From Candidatus Omnitrophota bacterium (GTDB lineage: Bacteria; Omnitrophota; Omnitrophia; Omnitrophales; Aquincolibacteriaceae), in the NCBI GenBank assembly GCA_016930235.1, contig JAFGHI010000050.1:1-49004 (forward strand): a DNA stretch of 49,004 bases, read 5' to 3'. The notes beneath the pieces are model-generated. The model ran no database searches, was not told the origin of the DNA, and worked only from the letters and a program-made list of their open reading frames with translations. The translations under genes were made by a program, and so were the position numbers. The stretch's first letter is position 1; each line of letters begins with the position of its first letter. Below are positions 28,521-38,200 of this stretch, piece by piece.

Positions 28521-30800
28521 TTACACGGGATAATCCAAGGCTTCGGGAATCATGACCTCAGTCAATGCCTCAGCCGCGCGGTCTTTGGCCAAACGGCATC
28601 CGCTCAGGCAGCCATCCAATTTCGCGCGCAGTTTGATGAAGGTCTCCATCCCGTGAAAATGAACGCAAGGGCCGGCCTTTTTCGGATGTGACCCGTCCTT
28701 TTCGATCACATCGGATTTCCCTCTCCCGCTTTCAGCCATCCCGGGCATAATCCCTTCCAAGGAATCAACTTCATCCCCTTGAAAACAACATTCGCGGGCG
28801 CCGTCCCAAGAGGGATGACGGTTGTAACCATAAACAAGCTCCGCACAAATCTTGGCCACTTCACCGGCGGTGCGCGCCGCCTGAACGTGACAAAGATCGG
28901 TGAAGAACTGGACAAATCCGGGAAGGGCCTCCGCCAACACCGGATTTTCAGGTCCTTTTTTCTCCAGCTCCAGCGTATCGAGGATTTGATAACGTGACGC
29001 CAGCAGCCAGCAAAGCGCATCCGTAAACGGAAAAAGGGCCCCCTGTCTTTGACTTTGAAAAACGGATTTCCCGTCCGCATCTTTTGCATTTTGAAGATGC
29101 TCCAGCGACCAAAGCCAAAGCTCCATCGCGCTCGCAAGCGTACAGGCACCCGTTCCGGGCTTCTCATTGGCAATCTCGCGCATCTGGTGGATCCACTGAC
29201 GGAATTGCGCGAGGAAAATTTCGTTGGTCATCGTCAGACTCAGTTGCCGCCGCTGAACGGCTTCCGGACCTTCGTAAGTCGCTTCGAGCTGGATATCCAT
29301 CCATTTCTGTCCGAGAAACCCCGGGCAATCTTCGGTGATCCCGTAACCGCCCATCAAGCTGACGGCTTCCCGCATCATCGTTGCGCCGTAACCGGTATTC
29401 CAGAGTTTGCAGGCCGGGCACAACACATTCGCCAACGAATCATTGATCAAAAATTGAACGAGGGTGTCATTCCCCAATTTTTCAAAACGCGCCTTGTCTT
29501 TTCCCTTGTCCGGCTTCTTGGAAAGTTCGAGATACTCCAACGCCTCAGCCTGCGGCTGTTTCAAGGCCTTCATTTGGGCACGCGGACCTTTGATCCCTTG
29601 CTCTGAAAATGATTTGTCCTTCGCACGTTCAATGGAATCATAAAAATCAAAAAGCCGGGCCGCCGCAAAACCCAAGGAAGCACTCGCTTCCCCCGTCGCC
29701 CAAACATCAATCAAACGGTGAAGGGAGTCTTCCTTCATTTGAAGACCCAGATCGTAGCGCGGGCTTCCCGGTTGACCGGCTGTCCCGCCGCGGAACCGCT
29801 GCCTTTGATATCGGATCACAGGCTCAATCGCGGACAATAATTTCGAAGACGACATCAGGGCCACCGTCACCCGCGTCCTGCGGAAAACGGCTTCAATCAC
29901 TTCACTGTGATTGTAATTCGGGATGATCACACCGTCCTTAATCGTATAGCCACCGATGATCCGGTTTGCGGGAACCTTGAGACTCAGCACCGGATCGTGC
30001 GTGGAGGACAATTGATGGACCAGTTTAAGCGTCGGCGATCCTTTATCGAAAATACCGGGGTCGCCGTCTTCAAGGATCACCATACAGCTTCCTTTGATTT
30101 TCTCATCATCGGAATCCACCACCGCCGTCACGAAATTAGCGAATCCCATATTCGTGATAAAACGTCCGCGCTTGTCGACCTGCAAAATCGGTTCCTTGCC
30201 TTCTTTCCATTCCGCAATCCGCATCTTTCCGGAAACAACACCGGTATCGACTCCAACATAAGGAAGCGGTTCGGTCAAGGCAAACGCGCCGCGCCAGACT
30301 TTTCTTTTTTCACCCGGTTGAGGCGGGACACAATTCTTCATATAAGTCATCTTCTGTTCGGGTGTCCCCTTTTCATGAATCGGTGCCAGCGCAAGATTTC
30401 CGGCCAAACTGCAGGTGGCCGCTCCGGCATCCACCCACGAGAGTTCGTAAGCGACAAGGGCGAGGGCCAGGTTCTTCGGACCTGCCATAAATCCGCCTTC
30501 CTCGGGGTCCATAAAAACAGCCGTCACACCGGCCTCATCCAGGGCCGTCAAAAACTGCTGCTTCTTATCGTTCCATTCGTGAGTATTGCGGGCCCCTTCG
30601 GCCACCAATCGGGCCACAATCCCTCTGGCTACCGAGCGGGTGGACTGGACCACCATTTGAAGATCATATCTATCTTGAAACCGCCACATAATCTGACGGA
30701 CGTCATCGTTCGGGAGCATACTCAGAACCGGCTTTTTTTCGCTTGTCACTTTGACCTCTTTTGTTTCTTTCGCAACTTTTTGTTGTTTCGTTGTATCCAT
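28521..30800 (-). CDS. Large acyl-CoA dehydrogenase-like protein
   Basis: About 759 aa with start ATG 30800, preceded by AAGGGG 9 nt away (ATG 30818 is also in frame but has no site). The ACAD body includes GAFALTEP (FAD/substrate strand), GGYGITEDCPG and ATYEGPEAVQRRQL, where YEG carries the usual catalytic Glu. ACAD proteins are normally 380-600 aa. Here a C-terminal addition of about 200 residues is Cys/His-rich (CVHFHGMETFIKL, CLSGCRLAKDRA). It presumably donates electrons to EtfAB. Substrate is unknown. First gene of the block, downstream of a 650-bp palindrome-rich spacer. Confidence 0.82.
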   Translation of the reverse strand: MDTTKQQKVAKETKEVKVTSEKKPVLSMLPNDDVRQIMWRFQDRYDLQMVVQSTRSVARGIVARLVAEGARNTHEWNDKKQQFLTALDEAGVTAVFMDPEEGGFMAGPKNLALALVAYELSWVDAGAATCSLAGNLALAPIHEKGTPEQKMTYMKNCVPPQPGEKRKVWRGAFALTEPLPYVGVDTGVVSGKMRIAEWKEGKEPILQVDKRGRFITNMGFANFVTAVVDSDDEKIKGSCMVILEDGDPGIFDKGSPTLKLVHQLSSTHDPVLSLKVPANRIIGGYTIKDGVIIPNYNHSEVIEAVFRRTRVTVALMSSSKLLSAIEPVIRYQRQRFRGGTAGQPGSPRYDLGLQMKEDSLHRLIDVWATGEASASLGFAAARLFDFYDSIERAKDKSFSEQGIKGPRAQMKALKQPQAEALEYLELSKKPDKGKDKARFEKLGNDTLVQFLINDSLANVLCPACKLWNTGYGATMMREAVSLMGGYGITEDCPGFLGQKWMDIQLEATYEGPEAVQRRQLSLTMTNEIFLAQFRQWIHQMREIANEKPGTGACTLASAMELWLWSLEHLQNAKDADGKSVFQSQRQGALFPFTDALCWLLASRYQILDTLELEKKGPENPVLAEALPGFVQFFTDLCHVQAARTAGEVAKICAELVYGYNRHPSWDGARECCFQGDEVDSLEGIMPGMAESGRGKSDVIEKDGSHPKKAGPCVHFHGMETFIKLRAKLDGCLSGCRLAKDRAAEALTEVMIPEALDYPV

Positions 30801-31078
30801 TTCACATAACCCCTTCATTATCTACGAGTTATAACTTCTGCTTTTCCATCCAAACTCGAATCTCGAAAATCGAAATCCGTAGTAATTTCGAATAATCAAA
30901 TGATCAAATACTAAAAATATTTCGATTTTTGTCATTGCTTCGAATTTCGAACTTCGAAATTCGGATTTCCCTTAACCTTAATACTACCTTATAGTTATTA
31001 ATAAAATCAGCGCAGAATTTCAAGGTATCGGGTGTTCGGATATGATAGTCACCCAAGGCCTTTGAGGCAAGAAATAAT

Positions 31079-31106
31079 GTAGGGTACAGGCATGCCTGTA
31101 CCCTAC
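31079..31106. repeat. Perfect 28-bp palindrome
   Basis: GTAGGGTACAGGCA is followed by its exact reverse complement. I recognise this as a common dispersed bacterial repeat of the GTAGGGTACAGGC type, but only one copy lies in this window. It could form a long cruciform or RNA hairpin. Confidence 0.85.
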
Positions 31107-31136
31107 AAACAATCACCCATTTTGACCATGCCTCCT

Positions 31137-31162
31137 GAATTTTCCCAGCGCTGGGAAAATTC
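31137..31162. repeat. Perfect 26-bp palindrome
   Basis: GAATTTTCCCAGC plus its exact reverse complement, centred on GCGC. It has no loop, so it is more likely to act as DNA (cruciform or protein site) or a bidirectional RNA stem. Confidence 0.85.
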
Positions 31163-31175
31163 ACACCCTTCAATA

Positions 31176-31213
31176 CCATATGAGTTTTCCAAGCGCTTGG
31201 AAAACCCATATGG
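31176..31213. repeat. 38-bp near-perfect palindrome
   Basis: CCATATGAGTTTTCCAAGC faces GCTTGGAAAACCCATATGG with one mismatched pair in 19. Its inner TTTTCCAAGCGCTTGGAAAA echoes the TTTTCCCAGCGCTGGGAAAA of the neighbouring 26-bp palindrome, so the two probably share origin. Confidence 0.85.
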
Positions 31214-31247
31214 TTTCATTCGAGCCGCCAAGCCCCCGATAAAATCG

Positions 31248-31399
31248 AGCCCCTTTTCTCCTTGTCTTCGAAGAGGAGTTAAGAGACGCCATTTTCAATG
31301 GAATGGAAAATGGCGTCTCTCGAACAGTAAGGACCACTCCAACCGGCATCCATTTTTCGTGGTCCGAACGGTCCTCGGAAGACAAGGAGAAAAGGGGCT
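31248..31399. repeat. Nested inverted-repeat element (MITE-like shape)
   Basis: The outer arms are 31248-31269 (AGCCCCTTTTCTCCTTGTCT plus TC) and 31378-31399, exact reverse complements over 22 bp. Inside lie a perfect 15-bp hairpin (31282-31296 with 31306-31320, loop 9 nt) and a GGACCAC/GTGGTCC pair (31331-31337 with 31359-31365). The 152-bp unit has the outline of a miniature inverted-repeat element or a multi-branched structured RNA. No target-site duplication is obvious. Confidence 0.7.
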
Positions 31400-31409
31400 A
31401 ACGCCCAAT

Positions 31410-31445
31410 GTTAGGAATGTTTGAAATTCCCACCTACGCGGTGGG
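31410..31445 (-). terminator. Possible terminator hairpin after the giant gene (dispersed 36-nt repeat)
   Basis: On the minus strand, 8 nt after the TAA of the giant gene, CCCACC pairs with GGTGGG around GCGTA. It is followed by AATTTC and AACATTCCTAAC. The same 36-nt element occurs at 26475-26510 with a better T-run. Terminator activity is uncertain because the T-run here is weak. Confidence 0.4.
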
Positions 31446-31453
31446 CGAAGCGG

Positions 31454-32253
31454 TTACGCGGCGGTGAGGAAGGCCGTGAGGCGTTTCATATCTTCAACGA
31501 GGGAGACCCAACGCTGAGCGTGAATCAAGTCTCGGGCATGATGAACGCCTTGGATAAGATCCAAGGTCAGTTCATCAAGGAGCTGCGCTGCGATCAGAAC
31601 CGCGGAGTTCTGATCCACCGAATCGTCAACTTTTATCCGGAGCAACCGGGGCCTGTAGCCGACGCTTTCGGTGAGCCGCTCATCTGCCGAGACAAGGGCG
31701 GTATCAACTTGAGCTTCTGAAATAAGACGATTAACAGCTACTTTTAATCCACGCTCATTCTCGACCGGCTGAATATCAAAATTTTTCAAGGCTGCAACAT
31801 CAAGGCCCAGCTGATTCGTCGCTGCAATCCTCAATTCATTTCGGAAGGCCCGAATCTGAGCCGGTGTCGCAACTAAGAGAAGAACATGTTTTAAACGCGG
31901 ATGGCTTGCCAAATAAGGAATTAATGGAATCATTTCGCTCACATCCGGAATTTCAAGACGCCTGTCGATCACCATCCGGGCCGCTTCATCCGTGCGGCGC
32001 CTCACGATCACAGAATAAAGGGCCGTTAAGGATTCGAGGAAGGATTCGATCCGTTCGCTCAGCGGCACCACAAGCTCGGCTGCAGTTGCAGGAGTTTCAG
32101 GCTTACCGACAATGCTCTCAACGACCCAACTGTAGGCCTTGAACCCAAGGGACTTCACCAACCGAATCGGGGCAATCATCCCGCGGAAAACCCGCATGAC
32201 CAATTCTGTCGGCTCCGTCAGAATTCCCGCAACATCAAGGTAACCCGTTTCCT
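31454..32253 (-). other. C-terminal helical domain of giant protein
   Basis: The last about 265 residues after the final RSELH linker cassette. It includes LVMRVFRGMIAPIRLVKSLG, IPYLASHPRLKHVLLLVAT, and ends DLIHAQRWVSLVEDMKRLTAF. The strand-turn pattern MIPLIPYLASHPRLKHVLLLV with ALVSADERL resembles an alpha/beta fold, but I cannot name a family. Its position as tail of the frame makes it a candidate for a shared, conserved C-terminal domain in related giant proteins. Confidence 0.5.
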
Positions 32254-35200
32254 TCTGTGAAACATGACGCTGGACAGGTGACACGTCAATACCTGTCACT
32301 TGTCTCATGTCACCTATCACATGCTCAGAGTGCAGCTCGGAGCGTTCCGCCAAAGGCTTTTCAGCCTGCTCTTCCAAATAGGCAATCACTTGATCGATTC
32401 TATCCTGCTCCCCTGTAACTTTTTCCTGCCAAGCGACCATTGCTCCAATTTCTCGAATAAATGCGATATCACTCCCTTGAATAAAACCACTCAGCATTGT
32501 GTCGATCCCACTTAAAGATTCTCTCGCTTCGGTTAACACTCTAATATTCTTCGTCAGAATATTCCTATGCCGGTCCCCGGTTTTGATCGAAGCTTGTACC
32601 TGCCGAACTTGGGCCCGCGCGTCTTTAAAAAGCACATTTGCTCCACGCGGCCATCGAGCTTTTTGCACCATCTTAGACAATTTTCTCGCAACGCTTCCAA
32701 GAACCTTGACTGCTTGCTCACTCGTTTTAATTTCTTCGACTTCTGACCGTTGCTCGGAGCGTTCCACCACCGGCTTTCTGGCCTGTTTCTCCAAATAACG
32801 AATCACTTTCTCGATTTTATCTTGTTCACCGGAAATTTCCCCGCGCGTCAGCATCATTTCCATAATTTGTTGCATGAAGGCTTGTTCACTCCTTCGACTA
32901 AAACTATCCAGCATTTTAACGATTTCGCTTAAAGCATCCTGCGCTTGGGTTAACGCTCGGATATTTCCCTTCTGAAAATCCTTCATTCGGATCGAGGCCT
33001 GAACCAAGCTAATTTGCTCTATTGCGTTCCTAAAATGTTGAGGCGCTGTGTCGTCCGCCCAGACTGTCTTTTGAGTCATCTGCGTCAGACTCCCTGCAAC
33101 ACTCTCAAGAACCTTGACTGCCTGCTCACTCGTTTTAATTTCTTTAATTTCCGCCCTAAGCTCGGAGCGCTGTTCCGCTTGTCTCCCAAAGTAAGCCATC
33201 ACGAAGAGAATTTTATCCCACTCAACGCCGATTCTTTCCTCCAAAGCATCCGTCTCCTCCCGCGTTCCCCTGACCATGTTGATAATGGAGCGCAAATTCT
33301 CCAACTGCTTACTCAAAATCTCACGGAATCTATCAAAACTGGCCTCGTTCGAATACCAACCTTGACGCAAATGAACCTGGATCCCGTTAAGTTCGCTAAT
33401 CACCGTATTGAAAAGCCGGATCGAGTCATCCTGCCATCCCATATCCGCATCGTCCCTGATCTTCTTCAGCCCTGTCTTGATATTACCCATCAAACGGACC
33501 GCCTGCTTGTCTGTCCGGACCTCTTTGACTTCCGACCGAAGTTCGGCCCGCGCACCCGCTACGGTAAGTTCCTGCTCTGCCGGTACCGGCCAGCTTAAGA
33601 GCTGTTGGGCATCAAATATTTTTCCTGTCAAAAGAATCGTATCATCATTCTTCCAGGCGGCTTTAAGCGCTGCTTCCAGGGATTCCTGCGCAAAACCAAG
33701 GTTTCCTTTCACATTTGTTCCTCTTGCGACATATTTTAAAACCGTCAAGGCCCGAATCAAATTCTCACGGATGGGCTGTGTTATTCTTTCATCGTTTAAC
33801 AGCGCCTCGATTTGTGTGATGGCATCATTGATTTCCGCCCGCAATTCGGAGCGTTCCGCCAAAGGCTTTCCGGCCTGCTCTTCCAGATAGGCAATCACTT
33901 GTTCGATTTTGGCTAACTCTTCGGCAACCCGACCCTGCTGCGAGATCAAATCAGCAGCATGTTTTTTCAAACTCTCATCATTTCCTCGAATTGCATCTAA
34001 CAACCCATCATTAATGGTTTCAATATATATTCGTTTGTCGACTAAACCTTGAATGGCTTTCTTAAGGACACTCTTATGCAAATTTCCCTGTTGAAGCAAA
34101 GATTTTGTGAGTTGAACTTCATTGGTAACCGTTGTGAGAAGCGCATAAGAATCGGCCGGCCAATCGACGGTTTGGCGAACCGCAGTCAAGTTTCGCGCAA
34201 TACTCCCAAGCACTTCAATAGCTTGTTCTCTTGTCTCGATCTTTTCTCGTTTCCCTGTCGATTGATAACTTGCGCCGACAAGTTCTTCTTTAAGAGATAT
34301 TAGTTCGCTCAAAGGTTGCTGAAGAGCAGCCATGTCCTCAACGTAGAGTTTCATACTTCTGTCCGCCGAAACATGTTCGATCGCTTTCTGAATCGATCTA
34401 TGGGCCAAGCGTAAATTCCACAATTCATCCCGGCCCCGGTTGGCTTGAATAACACTCCTAAGGGCCTCATCCAAATCCGCAATAACACCCGCCCGGAGGC
34501 CTGTCTTGCCTTTAAACTTCGCCCTGAGCTTGCGCAATAGACTTTGTAGTGGATTGATGACATCATAAAAACCCGCCCGCAATTCGGAGCGTTCTTTCTC
34601 CAGCAAGTGTCCCACCAAAATCAGTAATTCGCTGCGGTAAATCGCTCCCTTCTGGGCACCCATAACTACATTCCGGCCGTTAGTCCACACCCCCAAATGC
34701 AACGGGTATTGAACCTTTTCGGCATCCAAGATCTTCTTAAGTTCAACATGGTCCTGCTCATTATGATACTGGCCTGCTCCAACCGCAAAGTCCGCCAAAC
34801 GCCCTTTGACCGAAGCATCCAGTCGATCCACTTGCTCGAGGAAGGCATCTTCCAATTGACGGAACCGCCCCGCTTGCGAAAAATAAAGCTCCTCCCGAAG
34901 TTCGGAGTGGCTAGCACCCAAATCAACCTCATCGAAACCGGGGAGGAAATCGAGCGCGTTTTGAAGGGCTTCACGAGCCGCCAGCAGTTTCATTTCCTTT
35001 GCCATGTCCCGAGTTCTTTTTGCAGCGACTTGGATTTTCCGGATAGCTTCGAGAATACTGACTTCGGCTTCATCATACTGACCAGTTTCAAGATAATGCT
35101 CCAGCCAGGTTATGAGCTCCTGGAAATCAACATCTTGCGTGAAAAGTTCAGCAATAATTTTCTTGGCCGTTTGAACATAGGTATCAACAGTCTTCACCAG

Positions 35201-38200
35201 CTCCTGCTCTGCAATTTCCACTGTTGCCTCCGCCGTCCCCCGCAGCTCGGAACGTCCGGTTCCGGGCGGAGTGCTGAAATCATAAGATTTCTGCCGAAGC
35301 TCAGCGCGGGGTTCTTTTTCTACTTCTAAACCGTAGGTACTGGCTTCATCCAGAAGAATTGCCTGAATCAAACCCATGAGAGGGCCAAAATGACCGACAA
35401 TATCGCTTCCCGTAAGCGTTTCGTTGTCAATGCGGACTTTGAACTCTTCAGTCAGCATTCCGAACGAAAAATGAGCCGCCCTTTCAAGCTGATAGTTCAC
35501 ACCCGCGCCAGGTTTCCCTTCTAAATATCCCACAAAAGAAATTTTATTCCTCGTTGTGATGGCATTCAAAAGATACATAGCGGCATGGCCTAGGTGTCCT
35601 GCGACTTGTGAAGCGTCAGCCGTCCTGGACGCCATTTCTAAATAACTGACCTCCGCATAAATCGCTTCGAGATGAAAATTGATGATGTCCTTCCGGACAG
35701 CCATTTCCCAATTTTCGGATTTTGCCCTCTCCGATAACCTGCCGAGATCACCAATCAGACTGTCAATGAGTTCGATCGTGCCTATTTCCGGATTTTCCTC
35801 GATCATCTGGAAACGCCTTTCCCCGGTTTCCTTGAGAGCAGGCGCAATAACGTCCTCCTGGGGACGCGTTGTGCGCCCTGCTGACTTTACATATTCATCC
35901 TTAAGATACTTCTCACGCTCCTGGGCATACCGGATCAGCCCTACCGAAACAGCACGCCAATCCGTCCTGAGTTCGGAGCGGACAGAATCTTGTTGATTCT
36001 GCACTGCAACCTTTCGAGCAACTTGTCGATCTTCGGAACGTCCAGTTCCGAAGTGTCTATCTGTGTCCCTGCCAAAAGGCAGGGACCGTTGCTCAGAACG
36101 GGCGAAAACGGAGACTGCAATCTCTATTTTTTCGCCGCCGTCTTTTCTCTTGTAGGCCAAACGGAATAACGATTCCTCAGCTCGTCGGGAAGTCTTTCGC
36201 ATCAGATCCCGAATCCCCTCGGCAACCTTAACCCCGATGTTTTTATTGTTCACTCCGTTGACGGAATCCAAGGAATGTCTCTCAAAGGTAAAAGTGACTT
36301 GAGGCCTCGACCCCGGAAACCCATTTGCAATATCTTGTAGCTCTTCGGGTAATTCCTTAAAATTAACCACCGGCTGCTGGTCACCGTTTTCTAAATCAAT
36401 CACCCAGAACGGAGCATCCTCATTAAAAAGCACAAGGTCTCCTTTCACAACCCGAAAACTTGTGGCGGCTTTCCCGAAAGCGGAGTCGGTCCGTGACGAA
36501 CTTTTAAACGTCAAAACCGTATCCCCGGCCTTTTCAGGAATTCCGTGCCGGTACAACAAACCATTGAGTAGTCTGATAACCTCGGACGGCCGGTCAGCAT
36601 TAGCGCTCGTCTTGAACATCCCGAATTGAAGCGGGCTCTTAATAAAACCGGGCCCCATCGAACCGGCAATCGACATCGGATCCTGCCATTGCAAACGCGT
36701 TATTCTTCCGTCGCTATTCCATTGATGTTCTTCGATTAGAAAAATGTTAAATCTTATATTTTTCTCTTTTTCATCCGCAATGAAAAGGTAAGCCAGCTTT
36801 TTCCCACCCTCCTCAAACCCAAATATTTCAACTCCTAATGAATCACCTTCAATAGGTTGAAGCGCCCCGGTAATCACCGGTTCCGGGATGCCGTACTCTT
36901 TTTGAATCCTGGCGATCACTTCTTCTTTAGATATGGAATCACTGTGGAATTGCGCGCCCAACTCATTCGCCCGAAGCTCCGACCTTTCCAAACCAACGAC
37001 CGTTACATGAATATTCGGGCCGAAAGTCTCGATAAGAAATTTTTCTCTTCCCAAGTCGTGCGTTCCGCCTATCAAAGATTGAAGGCTAGTGACAACCTGA
37101 TTTCCCATACCGGTCTGATCAAGACCAACGCTTCCCAGTTGAGCGCCGTGATCGCCCAAGATGGCATGAATCTCCCTCTGCGGGAACTGGGACGTCAATA
37201 CAAAATAAGGCCCTTTCGCATCTCTACTCTTAAATCTCCGGGCAACTTCCGGAATCAGAGAATCAACCGTTTTGGCCAACTCATCCCACCCAACTTCCAC
37301 CGGCTCAGTCATTTCCCGAAGCTTTGAGCGTCTGGCAGTGCGTAATTCTGCGCGTTGCCGGCCGGCTAAAAAGGCTATAAGCAAGCCTTGAGCATTCTTC
37401 AGGTGGGCGTTGACCTGCCGGGTTCTCTCTTGCGGACTCGGACTCGGCCTCTGGCGTGGAAACTTGCCATGCGAAGCCATGACATCAACAGCATTCGTAA
37501 GCGCAGGGATAATCCTGCTGATATCCGCGATGGCCTCGTTAATCTTGTCCCCCGAAATCTTTGTGAGAATCTGATCAAATGCCTGGCCGAATTGTCTTTC
37601 CAGAGCATCATTATCTTCGGGAACAGGCATAGCAGCTTTGGCTTGAGTAATCTCTAAAGACACTCTCTCGGGGACATTTTCCTTACGCTGACCGGCGAGA
37701 AAAGCCTCAAGAAGGGTCCGAGCCCTTTCAAGAGGCCCGGTGATTTTAGCAACACGCTTCTCATATTCTTGATTTTCATGAGAAACTTCCAGATCAAACC
37801 CAAAAGCAAAAGTTTGCTCGATGAGAGTAATGTTAGCTTGAATATGACCGACGGCTTCTTGAACTCTGTCTTCACGAACTGCCTTACGGATACGTTCAAA
37901 ACGTTCCTCGATGGATAAGCGATCTTCTTCAAGCCCTTTCAAGTCTTCCCCTGTCAGGTCTTCTACGTCTTCCCCGGCTTTCCCCAACACCCCTTCCATG
38001 GCTTCAAGATCCGCTAACTGGTCAGCGATCTCTGCCGCCTTGGCCTTATCAATTTCCGCAAGTACGAGATCCAGGAAATCTTCTTCCTGGCGCTGCTCCG
38101 AGCGCGGAGGCGTCAAAACGGATGATGCCGGTTCGGAAAGAGCAACCGCAACTTCCATGGTCTTTTCAATTTCTTCGGCCGTTGCGCCGCGCGAAAGGTC

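Larger units (their letters stand above)
30801..31453. other. Palindrome-rich 653-bp spacer
   Basis: No gene is supported. From the ACAD side: an AT-rich repeat zone with nested TTCGAA/AATTTCGAA motifs (about 30850-30975), a perfect palindrome (31079-31106), a second (31137-31162), a near-perfect 38-bp palindrome (31176-31213), a nested inverted-repeat element (31248-31399) and a hairpin next to the giant gene's stop (31410-31445). The apparent ORFs here are translations of repeats. Confidence 0.7.

Noticed and set aside
30904..31209. A 101-codon minus-strand open frame in the spacer before ACAD
   Set aside because: It is a translation of palindromes and AT-rich repeats; no ribosome site or domain pattern. 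Similar repeat-derived peptides are often called in error.
31092..31424. A 110-codon plus-strand open frame
   Set aside because: It runs straight through three palindromes and the nested inverted-repeat element, so composition explains it.
34620..34650. RSELL string in a minus-strand hydrophobic stretch (IYRSELLILV)
   Set aside because: Context is a beta strand or helix inside a module, without the GCTCGGAGC DNA core; not counted as a linker.
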